Assembly: GCA_024704765.1 (NCBI GenBank)
Contig: JAKMXF010000288.1
Location: 1 to 64,000, forward strand
Direction of reading: 5' to 3'
Length of the DNA: 64,000 nucleotides
DNA from: Oopsacas minuta
Lineage: Eukaryota; Porifera; Hexactinellida; Lyssacinosida; Leucopsacidae
The notes beneath the pieces are model-generated. The model was not told the DNA's origin. It saw only the letters and a program-made list of their open reading frames with translations, and did not search any database. A program made the translations under genes and the position numbers. Below, one piece after another: positions 51,201 through 61,922 of this stretch. Position 1 is the stretch's first letter. Each line of letters begins with the position of its first letter.

Positions 51201-52256
51201 TCAGTGTAAAATTTTACACACAAGCGTATTTCATATTTTTGCGCACTATATGTATGAAACAGTTGAGCGTCCGAACGGATGACGCCCCTTACTGACTACA
51301 TTTAATGAAAATTCGAGTAATATAATTCAATATATGAATCACGAAATTTAGCTCAGAGATGGAAGCTGCCAATTGACAATCGCAAATATTTTAATTGCAA
51401 TAAATGTAGACAATCAGTCAAAAGAAATGTACCTCAACACTCAAGAGTTCTAAAATATTGAAATTCTCAATGCCAACGTTCATCATACCAATATTGTCCT
51501 TTTTGTTACGTAGATTACCAAGATTAAGTAAGCTCAGATTAAGTTCGGATAGGATTAAAGAAGAGTCACTTATGTTGATTGATTAGCCGCAAATATGTAT
51601 AAAATAGTCACCATGAGAATTAGAAAATATTGGAAATTCGTTCAGTTTAGGCCAAACGCATTCGGCGGAATTTCTCAGGCCAAACTCATTGAAAGCGTTG
51701 GGCTCTGCAAGCTGCAACGAGTCAACTCTCGTTATACCGAAGCTCAAGGAGCTGCGATAATTACTTCGATATATGCGGAGTTCGATATAGCGAATAAATT
51801 ATATGTTACTTTGGTTGGGACCATATTCGTATATGTCATACTTATATAATGACAGGTATTTCAAACGTGACAGTATTGAAATATTGCAATGTAAGGCAAG
51901 TTAAGAAGAGAATAAAAATTCTGCAAAAATTTAATTACCGCCTTTTCGAATTCCTGGAAATTCCCATTTCTTTTGAAAAGCCATCATAGGAGTAAAAGTA
52001 CCATCTGTGGGTCTGGGGTCTTGTGTTCCAGGGCCCCCCCCCTTCAAGTTTTATGGAAAAGTTTTACACCTATGTACCATCTGATAAGTCTATTGTTTAT
52101 TGTAAACAGCCTTTTTTCGTTACGAATGTAACACTTCGGCCGTAATCGGTTAAATTATAAATCAGATTATTAAGGGTATCTATACTATAATGACGTAATC
52201 TATAATTGAGATACATGATAACTACACAGGCAATATCTCTACACTACCTGTTAGTA
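45239..52256. other. Long intergenic region (about 7 kb) without a recognised gene
   Basis: Only repeats and AT-rich sequence are recognised. Pogo-like pieces lie at 46582-46700, 48690-48770, 49335-49430 and 51700-51840; the last explains an 84-codon open frame. Small hairpins occur at 47395-47424 (TAAGTCTCAC / GTGAGACTTA) and 51124-51160 (GGGCAGTCCT / AGGACTGCTC). A minus-strand frame at 47854-48060 (ends LLEWAHPMTIKYEFEPISAT) has a fairly complex composition, but no start or domain that I recognise. Confidence 0.4.
48950..49072. repeat. MITE with AACTAG termini, copy 2 of the CAGGG..AACCAG family
   Basis: GCAAGTAACTAGAGATCCCA then GAGCGAGGA opens the element, and TGCCTCAATGCTAGTTACGC then CCTAG closes it. 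The inner AGATCCCAGAGCGAGGA and CTGCCTCAATG blocks are identical or nearly so to 32914-32983. This copy is longer by about 50 bp in the middle. Confidence 0.7.
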
Positions 52257-52604
52257 TTATGGTAAGAAAAGTCCATCTTCTTTGCATTTCTTAATCACTT
52301 CCACTCTCTGCTCGATTTGTTGCTTCACCTGAGTAATACTATCCTCTAATTCCCTGGGAGTTGTGTCTAAACCTTCCATCTGTTCTACCATGTCGTGACA
52401 TTTGTTCATTTGGCGACTGAAATTCGAAATCAATTCGTTTTGATTACCAGTCTCACTCTCTTTTGTCTCTTTATTGCAGTTATTAATTATCACGAATACC
52501 TGAGTCAATAGAGAGTTGAATGCGTTTCTGAAATTAGCGATATCTGGTTGATCCTGAGAAGAGACTGTTGATGGTATTGTAGAATGTCCTTTTAATTCTG
52601 CCAT
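52257..52604 (-). CDS. Small coiled-coil protein, possibly Mediator subunit 9 (MED9-like)
   Basis: A 115-residue ORF from the ATG before AELKGHS to TAA; the open frame continues 5' but only through a GTG. The N-terminal 25 residues are Ser/Pro-rich, followed by the helix FRNAFNSLLTQVFVIINNC, an acidic linker, a second helix (NELISNFSRQMNKCHDMVEQ), then GLDTTPRELEDSITQVKQQI and a final heptad helix ending KKCKEDGLFLP. This order (FxxLL helix, charged helix, a short turn with a G-[IL]-[DH]-x-[ST]-P motif, Gln/Glu-rich coiled coil ending in KYK/KCK) resembles metazoan MED9 of the Mediator middle module. Sequence identity looks low, so another small coiled-coil subunit cannot be excluded. Confidence 0.55.
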   Translation of the reverse strand: MAELKGHSTIPSTVSSQDQPDIANFRNAFNSLLTQVFVIINNCNKETKESETGNQNELISNFSRQMNKCHDMVEQMEGLDTTPRELEDSITQVKQQIEQRVEVIKKCKEDGLFLP

Positions 52605-52849
52605 GAACCTAACTGAATAATTTATACAAATAAAAGACGTACACACAATACTGTTCTCCTAACGGATTATCATTAGATAATTGCCTCATTTGCTCTTTGA
52701 ATCCGTCGTTTTATTGTCATCCTTCCCTACCTATTCGCTGCGATTTCAGGCTACGCCCAAGCAAGGCCGCATATGTTGCATTCATAAATTCTTTGTCCAA
52801 GATATTTCCTATAGAATTTGTTGCTAGGAAAAGTCCATTTATCGTTAAA

Positions 52850-53011
52850 ATGGCGAATCTGATTACAATGTTCCACTTACAGGTCATAATTATCATTCTA
52901 CTCGTATATACATTTCCAGTATCTAGGATGGAGATTTCAGGAATGTGTTATCTATCAATAACTAATTATATTGAATATGATGATCATTACTTCATCAATC
53001 GTTTGAAGTAG
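52850..53011 (+). CDS. Possible small secreted or membrane peptide (53 residues)
   Basis: The ATG at 52850 sits in an AAAATGG context and opens 53 codons to TAG. Residues 8-24 are a hydrophobic helix (FHLQVIIIILLVYTFPVS) like a signal peptide. The rest is short, with one cysteine and acidic YDDHY. It lies 245 bp from the divergently transcribed gene ending at 52604. No family is recognised; in AT-rich DNA such an ORF can arise by chance. Confidence 0.2.
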   Translation: MANLITMFHLQVIIIILLVYTFPVSRMEISGMCYLSITNYIEYDDHYFINRLK

Positions 53012-56000
53012 ATAACGTTAGCATAATAGTTGACTACAATTATCCGTATTTCCCTGAATAAGCGCTCAGGCGCTGTTTATTTTCGTATGTATTGTTTACA
53101 ATTTTGAAAACTAATAATCCCAATTTGTTGCAGTGTCAAATTAGACGTGAATATCATCAAAAACGAATGGTAATAATCTTTTATTCACAAGTTTTGGAGC
53201 TTTTTTCTAAAATTACAAAACTATGTTTACACTTACTCACGTTGTATGGAGTTGTTGTTTCCTTCTTGTTGATAATGTTCTAATAAACTTATACCAATAA
53301 AAAGTTTTTGATATATCACGATCTTGTACTTGTAATTTACTAGTATAGCTATGAAACTGGTTGAGCCCTAAGCGATTTGGCATAACAATATCAAAGTTTC
53401 GTATATTAGCTTATAACATAAAGGTATTTTAGGGGAATCAGAGTATTGTTAGCCTTACAGAAAAATTATAAGTATGTGAACTATTCTCTGTGGGTCAGCA
53501 GTTTCCAACACCGGGTCCAGAGAATAGGGTAAAAATTTGTAATACCTATATTTCAAATTGTTAGGTATACTATTAAGTGCAGTGTAACTGTAATAATCCG
53601 CAATATATGACGGACATAGGGGAAGCTAATTAAAAGTGGCCAAGAAAATTGGAAAGTGGTCAGGCCTGATCCAAAGCAAAAAAGTTGTCAGACAATTGCC
53701 TGACAGGTTCCGCCGGGCTTGTATGGCTCCAATCTATACTCTGTAGCTTTCGGATAATCGAGATAGTGCAGGAATATTTACACACAATCGTTATAACAAG
53801 AGTTTCGTTATATCCCACTTGGTTATAAAGAGAATTTGCTGTCATTACTTAAAGTGGGCCCTCGAATAACCAATCATCTTGTCCATAATACAGAAATGTT
53901 TGTTACCACAAATAATATAATATTATTAATAAAGAATCAATAATTAGATATGGTAAATGGTTCTGTTAATCATGTGGGTAGTCATCGCATGGTTTGATAA
54001 AAATATTGTTGTAATTCAATTACCCATTCAACCAATTCATTCAAGGTATTCTTTATGTCACTAAATGTGCTAGCTTGTACAACTCATGGTTTCAATTGAG
54101 GGAATATAAGGCCATGTTAATTAGAAACTTGTTTCAGCTCCACTTGATGTCCATCTAAGCATGCGGGCGGCATTTCATTTTCATTATTTTATGACGTTAT
54201 CATAATACAAAACGGCCAATTTATGGAAAAATTCAATGTTAATTAAGCGTGCTAAAGAAGGGTCTGTGAACATAATATTATTCCAATTCACCTGTTTGTC
54301 AGTTAATGTATTGTTAGTTGAATTTAACTGAGAAAACAGTGAAATAATTACATTACCCAATATTCATACAGCTGGTAAACTTGGTTCGGGTGGTGGCGCT
54401 GAAACAAGTTTCCAACTAACAGTGACCTAACCAGATAATTTGTATAATTTTCGGTTGTAACAAGGTTTTTACAGTAGTATAGAAAGTAGCAGCTAAAAAA
54501 ATCTCCTTTGTATATTCCGGGACTGGGGTATCATATGGGCATTTATACAGGTGAAGTATTCCGAAATAAAGTGAATATAAACTTTGATGAAATATATAAA
54601 TTGAATTTAAGGCGAAATCTGAAATGCTGTGATTAATATTTAATCATGTGTAGGACAGTGTTTCCCAACATTTCGAGGCGTGGACCCCTCTCTACCATAG
54701 ACCACTATACTTTCTATGCACCCCGGCTTTGGAAACACTTCCCTAGGGTATCAAATATTCAAGGAGGGTGTGAACAAAGAGATCTGGCGGGATTCTAATT
54801 CTCGAAATTATAAAAGAGGGTATTAGACACCCTTGGATAAATCACCTAACATACCATTCCTGTGTTCCACATCTTACTCCAAAGATAAATAACCAAACAT
54901 TTTGATTGAGTTTGAAAAACTGAAGCACTAAAAGCAATGCATAAAATTACATCTGAATAGCAAGATGTGAATTATATATTTCTGTATATAGGTGTTATGC
55001 AACACAAATTGTGATATAGATAAACAAACTGGGGATAAATCATGCACTGTCATTGCCGTCTATATAATGGTTTCAGATTGGTTTACCGGAAGTAACCAAG
55101 GACTTGTTATTAATCTATTATAGTAGTAGAGCTTACAAATTTTTATATAGAAAATTCCTGATATACATTACCCCAGATAAATATAGCACTGTTAATACAT
55201 ACTAAGTTTGTTCCCTGACTGTAGATACGTCTTATCTGAGTTTCATGGTATTTCTATTCATTGAATTGTTTGTGAATCCTAATCTATGAGTGTTAATTAT
55301 ATACGATCATAATATACAGTCTTAGTTGTAAGAATATTACATGATTTAACACGATTACACGAAATATTCCTGGTACACTGAGTTCTGTAGTTTTGTAACC
55401 TACGAACATTCGACACATGAAAATTTCAAGACATTCAAACATTAACTCTCTCAGAGGGGTGTTGCAAGGAAATGTTACACTGTGAATTCTGAGAGAAGAG
55501 AATCCCCTGCTTGAAGGAATAATCACTAAAAATATCTTTGTTTTTCCATCGAGGTGAGGAATCGTTTGGAGGGAGTGGCAAAATTGTGGCCTAGCGTGAC
55601 ATAGAAAGTAGTATGGTTTCATTCAGGTTATGAGGGACATACGCAGGGGTGCATTCCTAAGTATAAAAGTAAGGGAACGCTCCAAAACACTGCTCCTTCC
55701 ACCAAATTTCCGCCTCTTATGTGGTATAATCGGCGCCTTTTGATGTCCTAATTTTATTGACTTAACTACATTAACATCTTATGAAATACAAAATATTTAC
55801 ACTTAATGTGGAAATTCAATGTATAACCATGGATGCCACCTTATTTACTACTTTTTAGCTGAAAATCAAAGGAACAAAAGCATTTCCACAGTAAAACGAT
55901 ACTTACACAAAATTGGATAATACAAAATATATTGCTTGGTAATATAATGTTGAATTCTAATTTCTAAACTGAAAATAGAGTTAAATTATCCAAATATTGG

Positions 56001-57601
56001 CGCCTTCGCGTTCCCCCCCCAATACACCCTTGGACATACGCCTAGAGATATATTTGTCCAAATTTATGCGCCTATAGGCGTGCCGCATACGTCTGGATAA
56101 CACCCTGGAGAGTAGTATCCATTTTGTTGGAATTTTAGTCACGTAGGCTGCCCCCTCCTACAGATTATTCTCGACCCAATCTTGGATTCACAAGTACACA
56201 CATCTACAACATATAAGATAAATACCGAAATTACACCTCAAGAGTCACATTAACGAGGTGTGTATATGTATTTACTAAACATTACCTATAATATGTAGGA
56301 GAATAACTAATATGGATAATACAGCAAAATATTAATTTTGATCTCAATCATTTGAATAAGAAACCATCAAATCCACAATTCACCTGCTTTAAATGCACCT
56401 ATAGTGATTATCAAACTTTTATACTAATCTGCATGACGTGTTTCTATTCGACTGCTCTGTGAGTTGACAGTATATATACTACATTTGATGGGGAACTGGG
56501 ATAATCAACTTCAAACAGATAGGCTATAGTTTCATATATTTTTAACCAAAATATAATCAATGGCTGACATTACATGTTTATTCTATTCAAATATTATTTT
56601 GATTGAGGTGAAGTGAAATTTATATGAACTCTTAGTTCAAGTACTGTAGGAAAATGTATATTTGATCGTGAATATTAGCACGAACAGGATGGAAACCTGT
56701 CCGTTCTGATCCGTAAATAGAGTATCAAAATGTTACGTTTCTTTTCCGTGAAAAGGGTAGGCCACATATATTAGATACAAACTTTTATTCAGCGGTTATA
56801 TTTTCTGGATTCCACTCTGGGCCAAGGAAGGGTGCTATTAATAGCATCGCCTGCCTCGAATAATAAATCCCTAGACTGGCCTTATATATTATCTGGTTAG
56901 TATTGATAATATTCGAAGTTGCATGTTAGTTGTATTATTTCGTATTTAATAGAAACAAGTGTCATTTGAATATTTTCGCTACTTTGTATATGAACATTTA
57001 TTATAACTTAAGAAGATAATGGTTGCTATTTACAGTTCTTTCTGCTTTATATTGCATAAATGTTTACTAATCTTTACAGCTATTAGCTTTAGAACAGATT
57101 ATACCTTAGAAAGTATCGTTGTTTCCTTCTAGTACTTTTCCCTATCTAAAGTATATGGAGTACATTCTTACAAGATTCCCAAAGGATTTCTCACATGGGA
57201 AAACCCATCTTAAGGAAATCATTTCCCATTCCCATGGCAACTCTGGTGGATATCCAACTGCTATTACTTCCCTTAATACAAACTCCGGATAAACTGAACA
57301 AAATTTGACTTCCGTTGGTATTCGTGTTAACGAGGTTCCACACTGAATTTTCTTTACAAATTCATCACGCTAGTATATTAGTTGTAAATATTCATTATTC
57401 GTCCGTTGTTTTAGCTCTAAAGTATGAGCACATTTTCACGAACTGGGACACTATCATTAGAAATTCCAAATTATGTTTGCGAAAATCTACTATTTTGTAA
57501 TGGCCGTAGTTACTAAATTCATATTCTATAACTAGCAATTGATCATAAATCCTAACTATATAGTTAGAATATAACATAGATATTCCTAAATAGTAATTAT
57601 T
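53012..57601. other. Intergenic region with scattered repeats
   Basis: No gene recognised in 4.6 kb. 54657-54746 holds a hAT-like fragment (GTGTTTCCCAACATTTCG, GTGGACCCCTCTCTACCATA, TTGGAAACACT). 55665-56035 looks like an element bounded by AAGGGAACGCTCC and CGCGTTCCCCCCCC. 57180-57250 has a GGGAAA / TTTCCCATTCCCATGGCAAC block that recurs at 62640-62740. 57280-57345 is a pogo-like terminus (TAACGAGGTTCCACACTGAA). Confidence 0.4.
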
Positions 57602-58411
57602 TCATTGTTCTGCTTGTTCAAATTTTGGCATCCAACAAGTACTTTTGTGAACGACAGCTGTTTGGGTTGTTTCATCATAAAGTGTTCTACCTCCTCTGGT
57701 TGTGACGAAACAGAGTATCAGAGGTATGAAATGCCGCAGAAAATTCTTTACAGCTGATCTTTTGAGAGCTGAATAACAACCGACTTTGAGACCAGGTTTA
57801 ACTATGATGAAATCTCTCAATTGTGGGATTGCTTCTACACATTCTACCACGTGTAATCCTGTTGTGATTTTTCCGATTGTTGTTCCATAGAGCCAAACTG
57901 AAATCCATTCGTAAACAAACACGAAAACACGAATAAACAAACTCGAAATTGATAAAACAAACATTAAATGGAAAATAAACATATCATCAAATAACAAGGC
58001 AGTATTATCCTTTGCAATATCGCCGAATATTCGCTGGGAAGAATCATTTAATTCATTCAAAATATCAGCAATAGCTATATCGAATGAGTTAATAGAGACT
58101 ACTAGGATAAATGCAACGAATACCTGGTCGATTAGATCAGCAATTAGGCGTCGTAGAAAACTAGCACGTTTTGTTTTATACCCAACACGACGCATAACAT
58201 TAGGTCGCTGTTGAAACTGTGTACTTCTTGATTGCGTATTTGCGTTCTTCATAAATTCAATTATTCTTCTGTCTACTTTTGAAGGTGTCAAATTATTAAC
58301 ATTTTCATCTTTACACATCTGGTATGCTTGCTTCATGAACATCATATTGTATAAATATGCACTGTATAGTGAGTACCACATTGGATAGAGTAATTCATTT
58401 GATTCAGACAT
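57602..58411 (-). CDS. FAM8A1: FAM8A1-like RDD-family membrane protein (ERAD, HRD1 cofactor)
   Basis: An intronless ORF of 269 residues from the ATG before SESNELLYP; the frame extends 33 nt further 5' only to a TTG. An N-terminal amphipathic segment (YPMWYSLYSAYLYNMMFM) matches the Trp/Tyr-rich conserved N-terminal motif of FAM8A1. The RDD domain covers about 83-260: first helix SFLRRLIADLIDQVFVAFIL with paired Arg and two Asp, second helix FHLMFVLSISSLFIRVFVFV, then EWISVWLYGTTIGKITTGLH and a third hydrophobic helix near LRHFIPLILCFVTTRGGRTL. The end YDETTQTAVVHK is the usual RDD closing motif. FAM8A1 associates with the HRD1 ubiquitin ligase at the ER membrane and aids degradation of misfolded proteins. 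Single exon; neighbours are unrelated. Confidence 0.88.
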   Translation of the reverse strand: MSESNELLYPMWYSLYSAYLYNMMFMKQAYQMCKDENVNNLTPSKVDRRIIEFMKNANTQSRSTQFQQRPNVMRRVGYKTKRASFLRRLIADLIDQVFVAFILVVSINSFDIAIADILNELNDSSQRIFGDIAKDNTALLFDDMFIFHLMFVLSISSLFIRVFVFVYEWISVWLYGTTIGKITTGLHVVECVEAIPQLRDFIIVKPGLKVGCYSALKRSAVKNFLRHFIPLILCFVTTRGGRTLYDETTQTAVVHKSTCWMPKFEQAEQ

Positions 58412-58625
58412 GTGTAGCTTGTCTAGACATTTGTAAATTGGCAATTATTATAAAAAATTGTTACTTGCTATCCGCTACAAGAGTAATGAATTTGAATAGT
58501 AATGTTTGCAAGGCCGAAGGATACGGGACAGAAGGTCAGGCAATTACTGGACCCGTTTTTTATGGTTTTTATGGTTCCTGTATTATGTGTTTGTAATTCC
58601 TCAAAGAATCAGGAAGCAAATATAC

Positions 58626-58721
58626 CAAGGCTGCAACCGAATATTATTTGGCGAATAGTTCAGTATTCGGTTAAGCCACTATTCATAAATACTGATATCC
58701 GGTTCGATCGGTTCAACCTTG
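58626..58721 (+). repeat. Short palindromic MITE with CAAGGTTG termini, copy 2
   Basis: It starts CAAGGCTGCAACCGAATATT and ends GGTTCGATCGGTTCAACCTT then G. The ends are inverted repeats, and the core ATTTGGCGAATAGTTCAGTA is the reverse complement of the copy at 19908-19998. Confidence 0.7.
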
Positions 58722-60554
58722 AAATATAGTAATGCCTTACCACTCTCTTTTGCTTCCGCTGTGTCTGATTGACATTCCGTTTTACCTAATTCCCACAACA
58801 ATTTCGAAATTTTTACACAAGTTAGGGGAATTTAAAGTAATACGTTAGGATTCGCTCATTAAGCTTTAATATTATCTAATATATAAAATGAAAAATTCGA
58901 CTGCACAAGAAAGTTGCAACCAGAGGTGTAGCTAGGACCACGCGATACGGTATGTGTCCGTAAGCTGGCTACTCTTCTGCTGCAACACCAATTATTCAGT
59001 ATGTTCCTTAGCGCTGGGATCATATAAAGAAGGGGCCTGTCTACTCGTTTCAATATGATATTTATTTATTATATAATATCGTAAAAATTCATTTCAGGTT
59101 GGTTCGCCGTCTAAGGCAACATGAAATTGTGTCCTCTGGAACCAAAATAACTCGATGTAGATTTGCCCAATGTGGCTTCAAAAATAACTTATTTAACTCG
59201 GAGTTTATCTTAGAATATCTATAACTATATTCATAATTGCAATATATTATCCATGGGCGCTTTACAAATATCAAAACTGATTGTACTTCTCCTTTCATTC
59301 TTCAGAAAATTGTCTCTTATTATCCTATTTACAATAGTAATACCATACATGTCAACTTTCCTCTGTCTATGGAATATCTCGGGAGTTGACATGATGTCCT
59401 GTGGAAAATATTCTGTCAAAATGGTGAGAATTCATTTTTGCATATAAATTTAGAAATCCAGGGAAACAGTTAGAAAGGTTTGGTAAATATGTAATATATC
59501 AAGGAATTGACACATGGTAGATAGTAGAGGCATGCACCAGTTACCAGGCATGTAATCAGATTACACTCTATCATGTGCTAGAACAAATGCTGATTATATC
59601 CAGTAAAGAATTTACAACTCGTGGCATGTGATTTGAGTGTATAGAGTCACATTGATAAACTGGCTAAGTGGAAGTATATAGAATTTGAACTTTGATAATT
59701 TATATGATGCTTTCAAGAATTTACATTTCCTGAAAATATTTCCTGACCAGATCTGGGTATCCCTGGATCTAGTAGGCTACTGTGTATTATCATAACATAT
59801 ATTGCCCAGACACAAACTAAAACTACCAGGCCTAGGCCTAGGCTAGCCATGCCACTAATCGGTAAAGCCCACCATACACAGTGTTATTGTTTCCTGTAAT
59901 TTGTTGTATGCAACAGTATTGCATCAAAAAATTCATTTTAATGCAACTTTATTGCAGGAAAATAGAACATGTTGACTCAGGTTTCTTGCTATATTGGTGG
60001 ATGCAACTCTTACCCTACACGGCTACACGATGCAACAATATTTCATTAAATTCAACATAGACGGGACAACTGTTTGCGACAAGTTGCATCCTGTATAGTC
60101 AGGTGGGCTTTAGCGAAGTGGTAACCAAATATAGTTACATATTTTAACTAAGTAACAGCTGACGAAATAACGATTTGTCTTCCTATCCATAAATACGTAA
60201 ATACTCATAGAGAGGCAGCATATGTGTCTAACAAGAATGTGATCAGATAAGTCACTACAATTAGCATCTTTTCCTAATGTATACTTCTTAATGTACATGC
60301 TTAAATATAAACTAGGAGCCTACAAGTCCACATTACCCCACTTGATTTCTTCCCCCCAACAGATAATTCCGTATCTGTCAAAGTATTCTTACAATTAATA
60401 AAGCCTGGTCGAAACCCTATCACAATACGTAATAAATTCAGAAATATATATATGATAAATCACGTATTACATCAAAAGGTAAATCACCAATAAAAATCCT
60501 GGTAGTAGTAATAAACACAATTCATGCAAACTAACTGACTAGACAATTCTTACT
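58722..60554. other. Intergenic region between FAM8A1-like and phospholipase B genes
   Basis: It holds one clear element (59861-60114) and otherwise AT-rich DNA. A GC-rich CCAGGCCTAGGCCTAGGCTA repeat lies at about 59826-59845. No coding exon was recognised; the small open frames at 59089-59447 overlap each other on both strands and lack recognisable features. Confidence 0.4.
59861..60114. mobile_element. MITE-like element with TAAAGCCCACC termini
   Basis: TAAAGCCCACC (59863-59873) and GGTGGGCTTTA (60102-60112) are perfect 11-bp inverted repeats, 250 bp apart. The interior repeats TGCAAC / GTTGCA motifs (GTATGCAACAGTATTGCATC, TTAATGCAACTTTATTGCAG, GACAAGTTGCATCC). No other copy was seen in this window. 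Confidence 0.65.
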
Positions 60555-61922
60555 TCAAACTTTAGCTGCTTTACTTAGAGAAATATACTGTGAGAATCTC
60601 GGCTTTCTATACTTGAAATACAAGCCTATTGCCCCTCCCACTACAACACACACTGCAGCAGCGACTAGTAGTAAAGTTCCTATTACAACACCAACTGTTT
60701 GTCCGGAGGATAGCGAATTGTCTGCATCGTTAGGTTTGGGACCTAAATTATTTGTAGATAGTGATGGACTATTTTTATGCGTGTAGAAGTAAGGGTTATC
60801 GATTCGGGGACATAATACTTGTTGATCAACAAGGAATTCCTTTGTTTTGCTACCTACAGGCTCTAACATGTTATTCCATAGGGCTACACTAGCATGTAAC
60901 AAACCCTTTTGTGATAAATGAAAGCAATCAGGAGCGAAATAACTCGTAGAATCGACTTCAGGGATGTTGGTGATACCGAAAAAGGGCTGTACTACTACTA
61001 CGATATCATCTCGGTGATCAAATTCATGGCGAAAATGTGTTTCAAGTTCATGTATCTTTATTTTATATTCGTCATGATAACCAGTGATCCCATTATCATT
61101 AATACAGCTACATTTCCCAAACAAATCCATTATTCCTTGCAGTATCAGACAACCGAAGTTTTTAGTTAAGAGCGACACTTTCGATACTTCAACCGTTTGT
61201 ACTAGATTTATGAAAACTTTTTTCAGCTCGGATAATTTGTTAATAGCTTTCATTATATGATTATAAAAATTATCTGCGGAATATGTTACCTTATCAGCCA
61301 CACTATTACAAATGGCACAAAGATCATTACCCCCTATAAACAGTGTAATTACCTTCCATTCATCGTCTCTATTATCCGATTTGATACGATTTACTAGCAA
61401 CTGTGCTTGTCCTAAGAGGTCCGATGCTACCGCACCACTAACCGCGAAATTATAAGCCGCGTTTGTAGTCCCTTCTTTCCCTGTGCCTACACTATACCCT
61501 TTTAAATCGGGGTTGTAGTTTTTGATGAAATTAGGGAGGGTAGTCACGCCATTATCCCCACCTATGCTCCAGGAAACGCCTCGATACTCCAGTTTATGCT
61601 TGTCTAGGAGCCCTGGAAGCAGGCCAAGAACACCTGAAACTTTCGCGAAAAGCGCAGCCGTCATTGAATCACCTATTGCGCCAACAACCCCTACGTCCGT
61701 TGGTCGTAGTTCATGGACATTATTGGCAGGCGAAAGAGCAGAGATCTGCAAAACATTACAGGTAAACTGAACCGCATACACACTGGTAACCTCAGTTATA
61801 TTATCATCAGGATCCGAATCTTCATTAAGCGAGCTGATATAAATTGGAGCAGATTCGTCTACGCAATTTACAATGCTTAAGATTGCGAGTAAAAAATATA
61901 TAAATATCAATACCTTCATCAT
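60555..61922 (-). CDS. PLB1: Phospholipase B1-like SGNH hydrolase, membrane anchored
   Basis: An intronless ORF of 455 residues (MMKVL start; either of two adjacent ATGs is possible). A signal peptide covers about 1-20 (LIFIYFLLAILSIVNC). SGNH catalytic blocks follow in order: GDSMTA (nucleophile Ser86) after a conserved PTDVGVVGAI lead-in, the SIGG Gly block (119-122), the GGND block (197-200), and APDCFHLSQKG with Asp332 and His335. The lead-in, NFAVSGA and SKVSLLTK-like segments match the phospholipase B/lipase group of membrane-associated enzymes that release both fatty acids from phospholipids. After the domain there is a Ser/Asn-rich stalk, one transmembrane helix (about 409-436) and a short basic tail. 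Vertebrate PLB1 has four tandem units; this protein has one, as in many invertebrates. The active site faces outside the cell. Confidence 0.92.
   Translation of the reverse strand: MMKVLIFIYFLLAILSIVNCVDESAPIYISSLNEDSDPDDNITEVTSVYAVQFTCNVLQISALSPANNVHELRPTDVGVVGAIGDSMTAALFAKVSGVLGLLPGLLDKHKLEYRGVSWSIGGDNGVTTLPNFIKNYNPDLKGYSVGTGKEGTTNAAYNFAVSGAVASDLLGQAQLLVNRIKSDNRDDEWKVITLFIGGNDLCAICNSVADKVTYSADNFYNHIMKAINKLSELKKVFINLVQTVEVSKVSLLTKNFGCLILQGIMDLFGKCSCINDNGITGYHDEYKIKIHELETHFRHEFDHRDDIVVVVQPFFGITNIPEVDSTSYFAPDCFHLSQKGLLHASVALWNNMLEPVGSKTKEFLVDQQVLCPRIDNPYFYTHKNSPSLSTNNLGPKPNDADNSLSSGQTVGVVIGTLLLVAAAVCVVVGGAIGLYFKYRKPRFSQYISLSKAAKV

Noticed and set aside
51595-51849. 84-codon + strand open frame with an ATG-like start
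   Set aside because: It reads across a pogo-like repeat (CGATATAGCGAATAAATT and similar); no domain and no support for expression.
55293-55622. 109-codon minus-strand open frame
   Set aside because: No domain, AT-driven codon use and no supporting context; probably chance.
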